Shown piece by piece: positions 17,650-27,072 of a stretch of 64,000 bases of DNA. The DNA is from Pseudomonadota bacterium (GTDB lineage Bacteria; Pseudomonadota; Alphaproteobacteria; Rhodobacterales; Rhodobacteraceae). The notes under the pieces were generated by a model that had not been told where the DNA came from, did no database searches, and saw only the letters and a program-made list of their open reading frames with translations. The stretch's first letter is position 1. Each line of letters opens with the position of its first letter. The stretch lies in NCBI GenBank assembly GCA_020161615.1, contig JAIUPD010000004.1, positions 248,001 through 312,000 of the forward strand, written 5' to 3'. A program made the translations under genes and the position numbers.

Positions 17650-18780
17650 ATGGCGACAGTAGCGGTATTCGGCAGCGCCGGGGCGGTGGGCCTCGAAATC
17701 GCGCGGACGATGGTTCTGCAACCCGATGTGACCCGGCTGGTTCTGGTCGACATCGCCGAAGACAAGATGCGCAACGAGGCCAATGATTGCGCCATGCTGG
17801 CCGAGAAGATGCGGCTGGAAGCGGTCGAGGTGGTGCCGGTCGTCACCGACCTGACCCGCGACGGCGCGATTGCCGAGGTGCTGGCCAGGTATCAGCCCGA
17901 TGTCACGGTGCAGGCGGCGATCCCGATTTCCTGGTACACGCTGGCCAATTCGGTGCCGAAGGACATCTGGAAGCGGGTAAACTACGAAGCCCGCCTCGGC
18001 CCGTTCCTGCCCTTGCTGCTGTCCTTCCCGATCCGTTTCATGGAGGGCTGGCGCGACGCCGGGGCGCCGGGCAAGGTGATCCAGCTCTCGTTCCCCGATA
18101 TCGTCAATCCGGTGCTGGCGGGGATGGATCTGGCGCCTGCCTGCGGCTCGGGCAATACCGAAAACCTGTGCTCGACGCTCAGGATGATGGTCGCCGACCG
18201 GCTGGGCGCCCCCACGCGCGAAATCGACATCAAGCTGATCGCGCATCATTTCCATTCCTGGTTCCAGCGCTCGCCCGCCGAGATGCCGGAATTGCAGCAG
18301 AACATGTTCCACTTCCAGGCCTTCTGCCGCAGCCACGAGGTCACGGCCGAGATGCTGGGCGATCCCAGCTTCCTGCAGGATCTGCGCAAGCGCTATCCCT
18401 ATCAGCGTCCGCGTTTCGCCGCGACCTCGGTGGTGAAGAACACGCTGCGGATGCTGCGCAATGACGGGCTGGTCACGCACGTGGCCTCGCCCGCCTGCAT
18501 GGGCGGCGGACTTGATGCGCGCTATGTGAATGGTGGCTGGCAACCGGTGCTGCCGCAGGGCGTCACGCTCGACGATGTGGAAGCGATCTTTGCCCGCGCC
18601 CGGCACGCGGACGGGGTGGAGAGCATCGGCACCGACGGCACCGTCACCTTCACCGACCGCGGCAACGGGGCGATGGCCGAATTGCTGGGCTTCGATTGCA
18701 AGGTGCTGAAACCCGAGGAGGTCCATGCCCGGGCCGAGGAGCTGTTGCACTGCATCAAGACGCTCCGCGCCGCGGCCTGA
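17650..18780 (+). CDS. NAD(P)-binding Rossmann dehydrogenase, malate/lactate-dehydrogenase-like N-terminus, function unknown
   Basis: The 376-residue protein starts after an AGGAG ribosome site; a longer reading frame only runs back through the VOC gene. The N-terminus AVFGSAGAVGLEIA plus LVLVDIAEDKMRNEA recalls the nucleotide-binding half of malate/lactate dehydrogenases. The C-terminal two-thirds is longer than in those enzymes, and I cannot place it in a family. It carries a His-rich IKLIAHHFHSWF segment. It probably acts on a hydroxy- or keto-intermediate of the cassette B pathway. It has no equivalent in cassette A. Confidence 0.75.
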   Translation: MATVAVFGSAGAVGLEIARTMVLQPDVTRLVLVDIAEDKMRNEANDCAMLAEKMRLEAVEVVPVVTDLTRDGAIAEVLARYQPDVTVQAAIPISWYTLANSVPKDIWKRVNYEARLGPFLPLLLSFPIRFMEGWRDAGAPGKVIQLSFPDIVNPVLAGMDLAPACGSGNTENLCSTLRMMVADRLGAPTREIDIKLIAHHFHSWFQRSPAEMPELQQNMFHFQAFCRSHEVTAEMLGDPSFLQDLRKRYPYQRPRFAATSVVKNTLRMLRNDGLVTHVASPACMGGGLDARYVNGGWQPVLPQGVTLDDVEAIFARARHADGVESIGTDGTVTFTDRGNGAMAELLGFDCKVLKPEEVHARAEELLHCIKTLRAAA

Positions 18781-18882
18781 GCCGGGCCGACGCACCTTTA
18801 CCGGGCCTTGCGACTGCGGCTAGCTAGGGGCTGGCCGCAGTCCACCCGGCACGATGGGGCCGGCAAGTTGGGGAACCTGTTC

Positions 18883-19803
18883 TTGGAAAAGCTCAATATC
18901 CGTCAGATCGAGGCGTTTCGTGCCGTCATGACCTATGGCAGCATGAAGAAGGCGGCCGAGGTTCTGGGGATCTCGCAGCCGGCGATGAGCCGGCTGATCG
19001 CCAGCCTGACCGAGACGGTGGGCTTTGCCCTGTTTACCCGCGAACAGGGCGGCGTGGTGCCGACCGACGATGCGGTGGATTTCATGCGCGAGGTCGAGCG
19101 GGTCTTTGCCGGCACCGACGAGCTGCGCCGCCGCGCCGATGCGATCCGCCGCAAGGAGGCCGGAACCGTCCGCATTGCCGCCATGTCGCATTACGCCAAT
19201 GACCTGCTGCCCGAGCTGGTCGCGCGATTCTCGCTGAAGCATCCCAACATCCGGGTGATTCTGGAGGCCCGCAGCCGGATCGAGATCGGCAGCTACGTGC
19301 GCCTCGGGCTGGCCGATCTGGGCGTGACCTCCTTGCCGATCCCCTCGGAGCCGGCGGTGGTCACGCGGCTGGCGGTGGCGCCCGTGGTGCTGTTGATGCC
19401 CGCGGGACATCCGCTGTCGGCCATGGAGCGTGTCCCGGCCGAGGCGCTGGAAGGCGAGCGTTTCGTCAGTTTCGAAAGCCGCACACCGTTCCGCACCGAG
19501 GTGGATGCGGTCTTCGACGAACGCAGCATCCGCCGGACGCTGGCCATCGAGACGGCGGCGCCCGAGGGCATCGTGCGGCTGGTGGCGGCGGGGGCGGGGG
19601 TTGGGCTGATCAGCCCCTTCACCGCCGATATCCACGAAACACCCGGCGTCGTCTCGCGCCCCTTCGACCCGGCGATTGCGGTGGAAGTGGGCCTGCTGAC
19701 CGATGACCGTTCGCTGTCCACCGCGGCGACGGCGATGATCGACTTCCTCAAGCAGGCCTTCGAGGACGGCACCGCCACGGCGCGCTACCGGTTGCCCGGC
19801 TGA
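18883..19803 (+). CDS. LysR-family transcriptional regulator (cassette B)
   Basis: The 306-residue regulator is paralogous to 14279-15196, with RQIEAFRAVMTYGSMKKAAE and SQPAMSRLIASL in the winged helix-turn-helix and a LysR effector domain. The start is uncertain: TTG at 18883 aligns with the start of the paralogue, while TTGs upstream would add up to 25 residues. The 102-base gap before it shows no clear terminator. It ends one base before the oxidoreductase gene, so it is cotranscribed with its likely target rather than divergent from it. Confidence 0.9.
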   Translation: MEKLNIRQIEAFRAVMTYGSMKKAAEVLGISQPAMSRLIASLTETVGFALFTREQGGVVPTDDAVDFMREVERVFAGTDELRRRADAIRRKEAGTVRIAAMSHYANDLLPELVARFSLKHPNIRVILEARSRIEIGSYVRLGLADLGVTSLPIPSEPAVVTRLAVAPVVLLMPAGHPLSAMERVPAEALEGERFVSFESRTPFRTEVDAVFDERSIRRTLAIETAAPEGIVRLVAAGAGVGLISPFTADIHETPGVVSRPFDPAIAVEVGLLTDDRSLSTAATAMIDFLKQAFEDGTATARYRLPG

Positions 19804-19804
19804 C

Positions 19805-22072
19805 ATGCTGCCCGCGCCCCCCGAACGCCGCATCGTCACGCATTGGGGCTCGTACCGGGCCGACGAACAGGGGCGCGCGGTGCCGGTGGCCGAGGATCCG
19901 GCGCCCTCGGCCATCGGTCGGGGGCTGGAGGCGATGTCCCGTTCCCCGGCCCGCGTGCTGCGCCCGATGGTCCGGCGCGGCTGGCTGGAGAACGGGCCGG
20001 GCGGCGGCGGGCGGGGGCGCGATGCCTTCGTGCCGGTCAGTTGGGACGAGGCCGAACGGCTGGTCGCGGCCGAGGTCGACCGCGTGCGGCGCCTCCACGG
20101 CAATGCGGCGATCTACGGCGGCTCTTACGGCTGGGCCAGCGCCGGGCGCTTTCACCATGCGCAAAGCCAGATCCACCGCTTCCTGAACCTGGCGGGTGGC
20201 TATACCCGCTCGGTCCAGAATTATTCCTATGCCGCGGGCGATGTGATCCTGCCCTATATCACGGGCAGCGCAGCGGGCCTGTCCTTCGGCCATACCCCCT
20301 GGTCCGAGATCCGCGCCCATGCGCGGCAGGTGCTGATGTTCGGCGGCATGCCCGCGCGCAACACCCAGGTGAACGGCGGCGGGACCCAGCGGCACGGGTT
20401 CGGGGCGGATTTCGATGCCTGCCGCGCCGCCGGGCTGCGGATGGTGCTGATCTCGCCCCTGGGCGATGATGCGCCCGCCTGCGATGCCTGGCTGGCACTC
20501 AGACCCACCACCGATGTCGCGCTGATGCTGGCGCTGGCGCATGAGGTGATCGCGGCGGGGCGGGTGGATCGCGCCTTTCTCGACCGCTACACGACCGGGG
20601 GCGAGACGGTGCTGGCCTATGTCACCGGCGCCGCCGATGGCATGGCCAAGAGCCCCGCCTGGGCGGCCCCGATCACCGGCCTGCCCGAGGGCGAGATCCG
20701 CGCCCTGGCGCAGTCGGTGATGGACCTGCCCACCTTCATCGCCGTCTCTTGGTCGCTGCAACGCGCCCGACATGGCGAGCAGCCCTATTGGATGGCGATC
20801 ACGCTGGCCGCGCTTCTGGGCACCATCGGCAAGCCGGGGCTGGGTTTCGGCTTCGGCTATGGCTCCATCGACGGGATCGGCCAGGCCGAGAACGCCTATT
20901 CATGGCCGAAGCTGGGGCAGGGCAGCAACCCGGTGGACAGCTTCATTCCCGTGGCACGGATCGCCGACATGCTGCTGGCGCCGGGCGGTGCCTATCCCTA
21001 TCGCGGCGAGACCCGGCATTATCCCGATATCCGGCTGGTCTATTGGGCGGGGGGCAATCCCTTTCACCACCATCAGGACCTGAACCGGCTGGTCCGGGCT
21101 TGGCAGCGGCCGGAAACGGTGATCGTGCACGAGCCCTGGTGGACCGCCACCGCGCGGCATGCTGATATCGTCCTGCCAGCCACCTTGCCGACCGAGCGCG
21201 ACGACATCGCCGCCTCGGGGCGCGAACCTCTGTTCCTGCCGTCCCACAAGATCGCCGAGCCGCCGGGCGAGGCACGGGACGATTACGCCATCCTGACCGG
21301 CATTGCCCGGCATCTGGGGCTGGAGGCGGATTTTACCGAGGGGCGCAGCGCCGAGGCATGGCTGCGCCACCTCTATGCCGGCTTGCCGGCGCTGACCGGC
21401 CAGGGCGACCTGCCGGATTTCGAGGATTTCTGGCAGGGCACCGGCCTGAGGATCGACCGCAGCCGGCCCGTCCGCAGCCTTCTGCAACGCTTCCGCGAGA
21501 CTCCCGAGCGGCACCGGCTGCACACGCCCTCGGGCCGGATCGAGCTGTATTCGCAGACCATCGCCGGCTTCGCGCTGCCCGATTGTCCGGGCCATGCCGC
21601 CTGGCTGGAGCCCGAGGAATGGCTGGGCGCGCCCGCCACGGCGCGTTACCCGCTGCATCTGCTCTCGACCCAGCCCGCGACCCGGTTGCACAGCCAGATG
21701 GATGCCGGGCCGACCGCGCAGGAGTCGAAGATCCGCGGGCGCGAGCCCCTGCGGATGAATCCCGCCGATGCGGCGGCGCGGGGGCTGGCGGCGGGTGATG
21801 TGGTCAGGGTCTTCAACGACCGCGGCGCCTGTCTGGCGGGCCTCGTCCTCAGCGAGGCGCTGCTGCCCGGGGTGGTGCAGCTGGCGACCGGCGCCTGGTA
21901 CGATCCGGTCGAACCCGGCGGGCTCGATGCGCATGGCAACCCGAATGTGCTGACCCGCGATCAGGGCGCCTCGATGCTGTCGCAGGCCCCGTCGGCGCAA
22001 TCCTGTCTGGTCGAGGTCGCGGCCTGGACCGATCCCCTGCCGCCGATCCGCGCCTTTCAGCCGCCGACCTGA
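19805..22072 (+). CDS. BisC-type molybdopterin oxidoreductase (cassette B)
   Basis: The 755-residue paralogue of 11810-14095 opens with THWGSYRADEQGR and lacks an iron-sulfur Cys motif and a signal peptide. It has GGSYGWASAGRFHHAQSQ, with the presumed Mo-ligand Ser near residue 112. It also has WAGGNPFHHHQDLNRL and VIVHEPWWTATARHADI. The sequence is closer to classical biotin/trimethylamine-N-oxide reductases than the cassette A copy (QNYSYAAGDVILPYITG). Its 3' end overlaps the convergent amidase gene by 16 bases. Likely a cytosolic S-/N-oxide reductase or related oxygen-transfer enzyme; substrate unknown. Confidence 0.92.
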   Translation: MLPAPPERRIVTHWGSYRADEQGRAVPVAEDPAPSAIGRGLEAMSRSPARVLRPMVRRGWLENGPGGGGRGRDAFVPVSWDEAERLVAAEVDRVRRLHGNAAIYGGSYGWASAGRFHHAQSQIHRFLNLAGGYTRSVQNYSYAAGDVILPYITGSAAGLSFGHTPWSEIRAHARQVLMFGGMPARNTQVNGGGTQRHGFGADFDACRAAGLRMVLISPLGDDAPACDAWLALRPTTDVALMLALAHEVIAAGRVDRAFLDRYTTGGETVLAYVTGAADGMAKSPAWAAPITGLPEGEIRALAQSVMDLPTFIAVSWSLQRARHGEQPYWMAITLAALLGTIGKPGLGFGFGYGSIDGIGQAENAYSWPKLGQGSNPVDSFIPVARIADMLLAPGGAYPYRGETRHYPDIRLVYWAGGNPFHHHQDLNRLVRAWQRPETVIVHEPWWTATARHADIVLPATLPTERDDIAASGREPLFLPSHKIAEPPGEARDDYAILTGIARHLGLEADFTEGRSAEAWLRHLYAGLPALTGQGDLPDFEDFWQGTGLRIDRSRPVRSLLQRFRETPERHRLHTPSGRIELYSQTIAGFALPDCPGHAAWLEPEEWLGAPATARYPLHLLSTQPATRLHSQMDAGPTAQESKIRGREPLRMNPADAAARGLAAGDVVRVFNDRGACLAGLVLSEALLPGVVQLATGAWYDPVEPGGLDAHGNPNVLTRDQGASMLSQAPSAQSCLVEVAAWTDPLPPIRAFQPPT

Positions 22073-23364
22073 GCGCCCGCGCGGGCCTCGGCCAGCACCG
22101 GATGGATCGCGGCCGCCATCTCCAGCACCGGCGTATCGGCAAAGCGCGGGCCCAGCACGGTCAGTCCGACCGGCATGCCACTCGGGCCGGTGAAAGCGGG
22201 GATGTTGACGCAGGGCACATGCAAGAGCGTCCAGAGCGAGTTGAAATCGGCGCTGCCGTTGTTGCCCAGGCCCAGCGGCGCCTCGCCCGGCACCGAATAG
22301 GTCAGCACCGCATCGAAGGGCGCCGCCAGCCGGTCGAACCGCGCCCTGAGCACAGCCGCCCGGTCCAGCGCCTGCCGCAGGTCGGCGTCGGAATAGCCGT
22401 CGGAATTTTCCACCAGCGCGCGGAAATGCTCGTTCAGCAGCGGCAGGTCGGCGCGGTATTCGGGCAGGAAGGCGCTGCGTCCCTCGGCCCGCATGATGAT
22501 GTGATGCACGCGGTCGATGTCGTCGAACTCGGGCGGCAGCGTCAGGGTCGAGACCTGGGCCCCGGCCCGAGCCAGCGCCTCGGCCGCCTGGGTCAGCCCG
22601 GCCCGGGTCGAGGGTTCGGCGCGCTGGGCAAAGGGGGTGTGGCAAAGGGCGATGCGGGCGCCTGCGATGGCGCGGCTCCGGCGCGGCAGGCGGTCGGGGA
22701 CCAGCGCGTCATAGACGAGGCCCAGATCCTCGACCGAGCGGGCGAACCAGCCCAGCGTGTCGAGCGTCGGCGCGTAAAGGCGGATGCCATCGCGGCTGAC
22801 CCGGCTCCAGGTCGGTTTCATCGCGAAGACACCGCAATAGCTGGCCGGGCGGATCAGCGAGCCCCCGGTCTGCGTGCCCAGCGCCACCGGCACATGCCCG
22901 TCCGCCACCGCCGCGGCCGAGCCTGAGGACGAGCCGCCCGGCGTGCGCGCCGGGTCGAGCGGGTTGTGGGTGGGCGCCAGGCGGAAGGCGGCGGCGAATT
23001 CGACGGTTTCGGTCTTGCCCAGCATCACCGCGCCGGCGGCGCGCAGGAGCTTGACGCAGGCCGCGTCGATGCGGGGGAAGAAATCCTGATAGATCGGGGA
23101 GTTATAGCCGGTGGGCGCCTGTTCGGTCAGGATCACGTCCTTGACGCCGAAGGGCATTCCCTGCAGCGGTCCGACCGGCGGCTTCGCATCGAGCGCCCGC
23201 GCCGTGGCCCTGGCACTGTCGGCCGCGACATGGGACCAGACCTTGAGCGCGCCGTTGCGGGCTTCGATCCGGGCGAGGCTCTGCTCGGTCCAGTCGCTGG
23301 CGGTTCTCTGTCCGGCGCGCAGCGCACCCAGCATCTCGGCGGCGGAGCCTGGCACCGTCTTCAT
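22057..23364 (-). CDS. amidase-signature family hydrolase (cassette B)
   Basis: The 435-residue protein has the triad Lys75 (FGVKDV), cis-Ser145 (TPGGSSSGSAAA) and nucleophile Ser169 (GTQTGGSLIRPAS). It is paralogous to the cassette A amidase over its whole length, including RPASYCGVxAxKPTW and SADFNSLWTLLHVPCVNIP. The start MKTVPGS has an AGGAGA ribosome site. It is the last gene of the cassette B minus operon after the binding-protein gene and is probably cytosolic. It cleaves an amide in the imported compound or an intermediate. Confidence 0.93.
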   Translation of the reverse strand: MKTVPGSAAEMLGALRAGQRTASDWTEQSLARIEARNGALKVWSHVAADSARATARALDAKPPVGPLQGMPFGVKDVILTEQAPTGYNSPIYQDFFPRIDAACVKLLRAAGAVMLGKTETVEFAAAFRLAPTHNPLDPARTPGGSSSGSAAAVADGHVPVALGTQTGGSLIRPASYCGVFAMKPTWSRVSRDGIRLYAPTLDTLGWFARSVEDLGLVYDALVPDRLPRRSRAIAGARIALCHTPFAQRAEPSTRAGLTQAAEALARAGAQVSTLTLPPEFDDIDRVHHIIMRAEGRSAFLPEYRADLPLLNEHFRALVENSDGYSDADLRQALDRAAVLRARFDRLAAPFDAVLTYSVPGEAPLGLGNNGSADFNSLWTLLHVPCVNIPAFTGPSGMPVGLTVLGPRFADTPVLEMAAAIHPVLAEARAGAQVGG

Positions 23365-23394
23365 CGTCGTCTCCTGCAATCGGTCGGAAAGGGG

Positions 23395-23426
23395 GGGCAG
23401 GCGGCACGAGGGGGCACCGCCTGCCC
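23395..23426 (-). other. hairpin between binding-protein and amidase genes
   Basis: A perfect 10-bp stem GGGCAGGCGG/CCGCCTGCCC with a 12-base loop, just after the binding-protein stop on the minus strand. There is no U-run. Such post-binding-protein stems commonly stabilise the upstream message and lower expression of downstream genes. Confidence 0.6.
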
Positions 23427-23432
23427 GGGCGC

Positions 23433-24491
23433 TCAGCGCATCTGATAGGCCTCGGCCTGGGCGATCACCGCCTCGCGGTCGAAGTCGTTGCATTCCTCGA
23501 AGAAGCTGGTGTCAAAGGCGCCTTCGGTATTCTCGGAGCCGATCAGCCCGGCGGCGAGATAGCGCTCGGCCGTCTGGGTCCAGCGGCTGGGGTCGATCTC
23601 GCCGGTGGGGGCGCCCTCGGGCAGGTTGCGCAGCGCCGAGTCGAGCCATTTGTTGAGGATATTGACCTGGCCGGGGATGGCATCGGCGCGGCTGGTGTCG
23701 GCGGGCAGCGTGGTCGGAAAGACATCGAACATGATGTCGATCGCGGCTTCGCGGTTGGCCAGCGTGAAGACCAGGCCGCGGGTCATCGCCCGGCAATAGG
23801 CCACCGCATCCTCGCGGCGGTCGCGCAGGAAGTCGTCGCGCGCGACCAGCGACATGCCGGCCAGTTCGTTCTGCACGCCGAGGTCGATATAGTCGAAGGA
23901 CAGGCCCTGGTTCTCGATGATGCCGAAGGCCGCGTCCCACAGGACGATGGCATCGACCTGGCCGTTCGACACGGCCGCTGCGGCCGGCGCGCCCGAGCCG
24001 GTGACGACGGCGGTATAGTTCGGTTCGAGCCCGGCCATGCGGAAGCTCTCATCCACGATCATCGCCACGCCGCCGCCCGCCACGGGGAAGCCGATGGTGC
24101 GGCCTTGAAGATCGGCCAGAGTCTGGATGTCCGAGCCCTGCGGGATGCCGATGGAGAAGCCGTTGTAGCGCTTCAGCTCATAGATCGCGGTCAGGTCCGC
24201 GCCCTGTTCGCGCAGTTGCAGGACGCCCTCGGCCATGGTGGTGGACAGATCGCCCGCACCGCTGAGCACCACCTGCGCCGCCTGCGCGCCGCCCGAGGCG
24301 GCCTGCATCTGCACGTCGATGCCTTCCTCGGCGAAATAGCCCATCGCCTGGGGGACGGCATACATGAAGACCTCCTCGCCCGGGGCCATGTTGGGGTGCG
24401 AGAAGACGAGGTTGACGGTATCGGCCGAGGCCAGGCCGGTACCGAACAGAACCGCCGAGAACGCGGCAGCGGAAACACGGGTCATACGCAT
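23433..24491 (-). CDS. NitT/TauT/SsuA-type periplasmic binding protein
   Basis: The 352-residue protein has a Sec signal peptide (basic MRMTR, a hydrophobic stretch, cleavage near ASA-DT). It is followed by the NMT1/TauA-like domain: YFAEEGIDVQMQAASGGAQAA, GAGDLSTTMAEG, GRTIGFPVAGGG. The first ATG was chosen with GGAGG six bases away; a second ATG lies two codons on. Members bind taurine, sulfonates, nitrate, thiamine-pyrimidine precursors and similar small molecules. It serves the permease and ATPase genes immediately upstream. Confidence 0.9.
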   Translation of the reverse strand: MRMTRVSAAAFSAVLFGTGLASADTVNLVFSHPNMAPGEEVFMYAVPQAMGYFAEEGIDVQMQAASGGAQAAQVVLSGAGDLSTTMAEGVLQLREQGADLTAIYELKRYNGFSIGIPQGSDIQTLADLQGRTIGFPVAGGGVAMIVDESFRMAGLEPNYTAVVTGSGAPAAAAVSNGQVDAIVLWDAAFGIIENQGLSFDYIDLGVQNELAGMSLVARDDFLRDRREDAVAYCRAMTRGLVFTLANREAAIDIMFDVFPTTLPADTSRADAIPGQVNILNKWLDSALRNLPEGAPTGEIDPSRWTQTAERYLAAGLIGSENTEGAFDTSFFEECNDFDREAVIAQAEAYQMR

Positions 24492-24560
24492 GATTTACCT
24501 CCAGGTTGCAGGGTTTCTTGGTCTTGGTGCGGGGTCCCCTCGGGGGTGCCCGCGGGTCGT

Positions 24561-25370
24561 TCAGTAGCTCAGCCAGGCTTCCAGCTTTTGCATCGCGTAG
24601 TTCAGGATGAAGCCGAGGGCGCCCAGGACGATGAGGATCGCGAAGACCCCGCCCATCTGCATGGCGTTGTTGTATTGCAGCAAAAGCAGCCCCAGCCCGG
24701 CCCGGGCGCCGACGAATTCGCCGACGATGGCCCCCAGAAGCGAGATGACGGCGGCCATGTGCAGCCCGGCGAAGATGAAGGGCGCGGCCGAGGGCAGGAT
24801 GATGTGCCAGAAGGTCTGGAACTCGCTGGCGCCGCAGACCCGGGCCAGGTCGATCCGCTCGGGCTCGACCGCGTGATAGCCGGCGATGGAATTCACCAGC
24901 AGCGGGAAGAAGGTGATGATGACGACGATCAACACCTTGCCTTCGATCCCGAAGCCGAACCAGACCACGAAGAGGGGCGCGATGGCGACCTTGGGCAGCG
25001 CCTGGAAGGCCACGACATAGGGATAGAGCACCCGTTCCGCCGTTTCCCACCGCGCCAGGCCGAAGCCCATGACGATGCCGAGGACCGAGCCGATGACGAA
25101 GCCGAGGAAGGCCTCCCACATGGTGACGCCGGTGTGATACCACAGGCTTGTCGGATGGCTCAGCGGCGCGGTGAACCCGACCCAGAGCCAGCGCGCCACA
25201 TCCTGCGGCTTGGGCACGACATAGGCCGGCACGCTGCCGAGGTTGGTCACGGCCCACCAGGTCCCCAGCAGGATCAGGAAGATCGCCAGCGACATGCCCC
25301 GTTCGCGCCATTTCGGTGGCGAGGCGAGGGTGAGGGCGGGGTCGGGGGTCTGCGGGGCAAGCTCGCTCAT
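24561..25370 (-). CDS. NitT/TauT-type ABC permease (SsuC/TauC-like)
   Basis: The 269-residue membrane protein has about six hydrophobic segments (MSLAIFLILLGTWWAV; VLIVVIITFFPLLVNSI) and the EAA-like loop ERIDLARVCGASEFQTFWHIILPSAAPF. Its ATG overlaps the ATPase stop by four bases. It forms the homodimeric channel for the adjacent binding protein. Confidence 0.93.
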   Translation of the reverse strand: MSELAPQTPDPALTLASPPKWRERGMSLAIFLILLGTWWAVTNLGSVPAYVVPKPQDVARWLWVGFTAPLSHPTSLWYHTGVTMWEAFLGFVIGSVLGIVMGFGLARWETAERVLYPYVVAFQALPKVAIAPLFVVWFGFGIEGKVLIVVIITFFPLLVNSIAGYHAVEPERIDLARVCGASEFQTFWHIILPSAAPFIFAGLHMAAVISLLGAIVGEFVGARAGLGLLLLQYNNAMQMGGVFAILIVLGALGFILNYAMQKLEAWLSY

Positions 25371-26146
25371 CCTCCAAGATCTCCTTCGGAATCCAGCAGG
25401 GTGCGGATGCGGCCGGTGAAGCGGCCGAAGGCATCCGAGTTGATCATGTCCAGCGTGCGCGGACGGGGCAGGTCGATGTCGATGATCTCGGCCAGCCGTC
25501 CGGGGCGGGGCGTCATGACGAAGACCCGGTCGGACAGGAAGACGGATTCCACGATGGAATGGGTGACGAAGATCACCGTCTTCTTCGACTGGGACCAGAT
25601 GCGCAGCACTTCCAGGTTCATCTGCTCGCGCGTCATGGCGTCGAGCGCGCCGAAGGGTTCGTCCATCAGCAGAAGCGCGGGGTTCTGCACCAGCGCGCGG
25701 ACGATGCCGGCCCGTTGCTGCATCCCGCCCGACAGCTCGCGCGGGTATTTGTCGCCGAACTCGCCAAGCCCCACGGTTTCCAGCAGGGTCTTGGCCCGCG
25801 CGCGGATCTCAGGGGTGAGGTTGCGGCGGATCTGGTTGGGGAAGAGGACGTTCTGCGTCACTGTCCGCCAGGGCAGCAGCACCGGCGACTGGAAGACGAC
25901 GCCGATTTCCTCGTCGGGGCCGTCGATGGGCCGCCCCTTCAGCGTGACGTCGCCGCGGGTATGGTCCAGAAGGCCGGAGAGGATCTTCAGCAGCGTCGAT
26001 TTCCCGCAGCCGCTGCGGCCGACGATCGAGATGAACTCGCCTTCCTTCACGTCGAAGCTCACACGATCCAGCGCCAGCGTGCCGTTGCCGTCGCGCGAGG
26101 GGTAGATCTTGGTCAGGTCCTTGACCTCGATGAGGGGCGCGCTCAT
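25367..26146 (-). CDS. NitT/TauT-type ABC ATPase (SsuB/TauB-like)
   Basis: The 259-residue ATPase has Walker A GRSGCGKST, signature LSGGMQQR, Walker B LLLMDEPFGALDA and VTHSIVESVFLSDRV, typical of TauB/SsuB. The start MSAPLIEVKDL overlaps the preceding gene by ATGA; longer extensions only read through the upstream deacetylase-fold gene. It energises the permease at 24561-25370. Confidence 0.93.
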   Translation of the reverse strand: MSAPLIEVKDLTKIYPSRDGNGTLALDRVSFDVKEGEFISIVGRSGCGKSTLLKILSGLLDHTRGDVTLKGRPIDGPDEEIGVVFQSPVLLPWRTVTQNVLFPNQIRRNLTPEIRARAKTLLETVGLGEFGDKYPRELSGGMQQRAGIVRALVQNPALLLMDEPFGALDAMTREQMNLEVLRIWSQSKKTVIFVTHSIVESVFLSDRVFVMTPRPGRLAEIIDIDLPRPRTLDMINSDAFGRFTGRIRTLLDSEGDLGG

Positions 26147-27072
26147 GCCATCACCTCCGTCCAGGCCCGGGCGACCTCGGCCGCGGGCGCGATCCAGAGA
26201 TTGCGGTCGGACGCGGCCGCGGCCAGCACCCGACGCAGCGAGGCCACGCGGTAGGGTTGGCCGATGATCCAGGGCGTGAGGTTGAGGGACGCCTGGCGGA
26301 TGCCCCGCGCCCGGGCTTCCCGGCCCAGATAGTGCAGGCCGGTGATGCAGCGCAGTTCCCATTCGGCGAGGGGCTGGTTCTGTTCGAAGAGGAACCGCCG
26401 GTCCGAAAGCTCGAGGTTCAGCGGCATGGACAGGAGCTGCCCCGCGCCGCCCGCCAGCGGATAGGCGAGGTCGTCGTTGGCCCAGTCCGAGAGATAGGCA
26501 AAGCCCGCCTCGGCCACCAGCCGCTGGGTGTTGAGCGATTGCGTGTTGCCCGGCGAATACCAGCCGGCGACGGTCTGGCCGCTGACCCGTGCCAGCGTGT
26601 CCCGCGACTGGGCGATCAGCGCGCGTTCTCGGTCCTCGTCCATGGCGCCGTAATGCAGTTGGCCCATGTCGACGCCGCAGGCCGCAATCTCGTGCCCTTG
26701 GCCGGTGATCTCGGCGATCAGGCCGGGATAGCGCTCGGCCACTTCGGAATTGACGGCGAAGGTGGCTTTCACCCCCGCCTTGTCGAATTCCTTCAACAGC
26801 CGGTAGACGGCGACCCGGTTGCCATAGTCGCGCAGCGTGTAATCCCAGAACGAGGTCCCGGGCCGCTGCATCCCGCCCGGCGGCAGGATCGGCGTGCGCG
26901 GCATGTCCATCGGGAAATACTCCAGATAGACCGAGATGCTCAGCGCGACGCCCGCGCCCTGGGGCCAGGCCCGGGGAAGGTCTGTGCGCAGAAGGTTGCG
27001 ATAGGCGAAGCGGTCGTGGTCGAGGCCGGGCTTGCGCTTGGGATAGTCCAGATAGCCGGGAAGCGCGCTCAT
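26143..27072 (-). CDS. polysaccharide-deacetylase-fold protein, second member of the pair (cassette B)
   Basis: The 309-residue counterpart of 8536-9468 shares LDYPKRKPGLDHDRF, EYFPMDMPRTPI, WDYTLRDYGNRVAVYRLL and GWYSPGNTQS. It also lacks the deacetylase Asp pair, and it has AACGVDMGQLH where PuuE-like proteins keep SHG. It is coupled by ATGA on both sides, to its partner and to the ATPase gene. The conserved loss of both motifs in the A and B copies argues for a constrained but different role, perhaps a structural partner of the first member. Confidence 0.85.
   Translation of the reverse strand: MSALPGYLDYPKRKPGLDHDRFAYRNLLRTDLPRAWPQGAGVALSISVYLEYFPMDMPRTPILPPGGMQRPGTSFWDYTLRDYGNRVAVYRLLKEFDKAGVKATFAVNSEVAERYPGLIAEITGQGHEIAACGVDMGQLHYGAMDEDRERALIAQSRDTLARVSGQTVAGWYSPGNTQSLNTQRLVAEAGFAYLSDWANDDLAYPLAGGAGQLLSMPLNLELSDRRFLFEQNQPLAEWELRCITGLHYLGREARARGIRQASLNLTPWIIGQPYRVASLRRVLAAAASDRNLWIAPAAEVARAWTEVMA

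Noticed and set aside
20900..22645. Minus-strand frame covering the 3' half of the molybdenum oxidoreductase and the amidase gene
   Set aside because: It lies in a different frame from the true amidase and has no motif. Only the 16-base convergent overlap at 22057-22072 is real.
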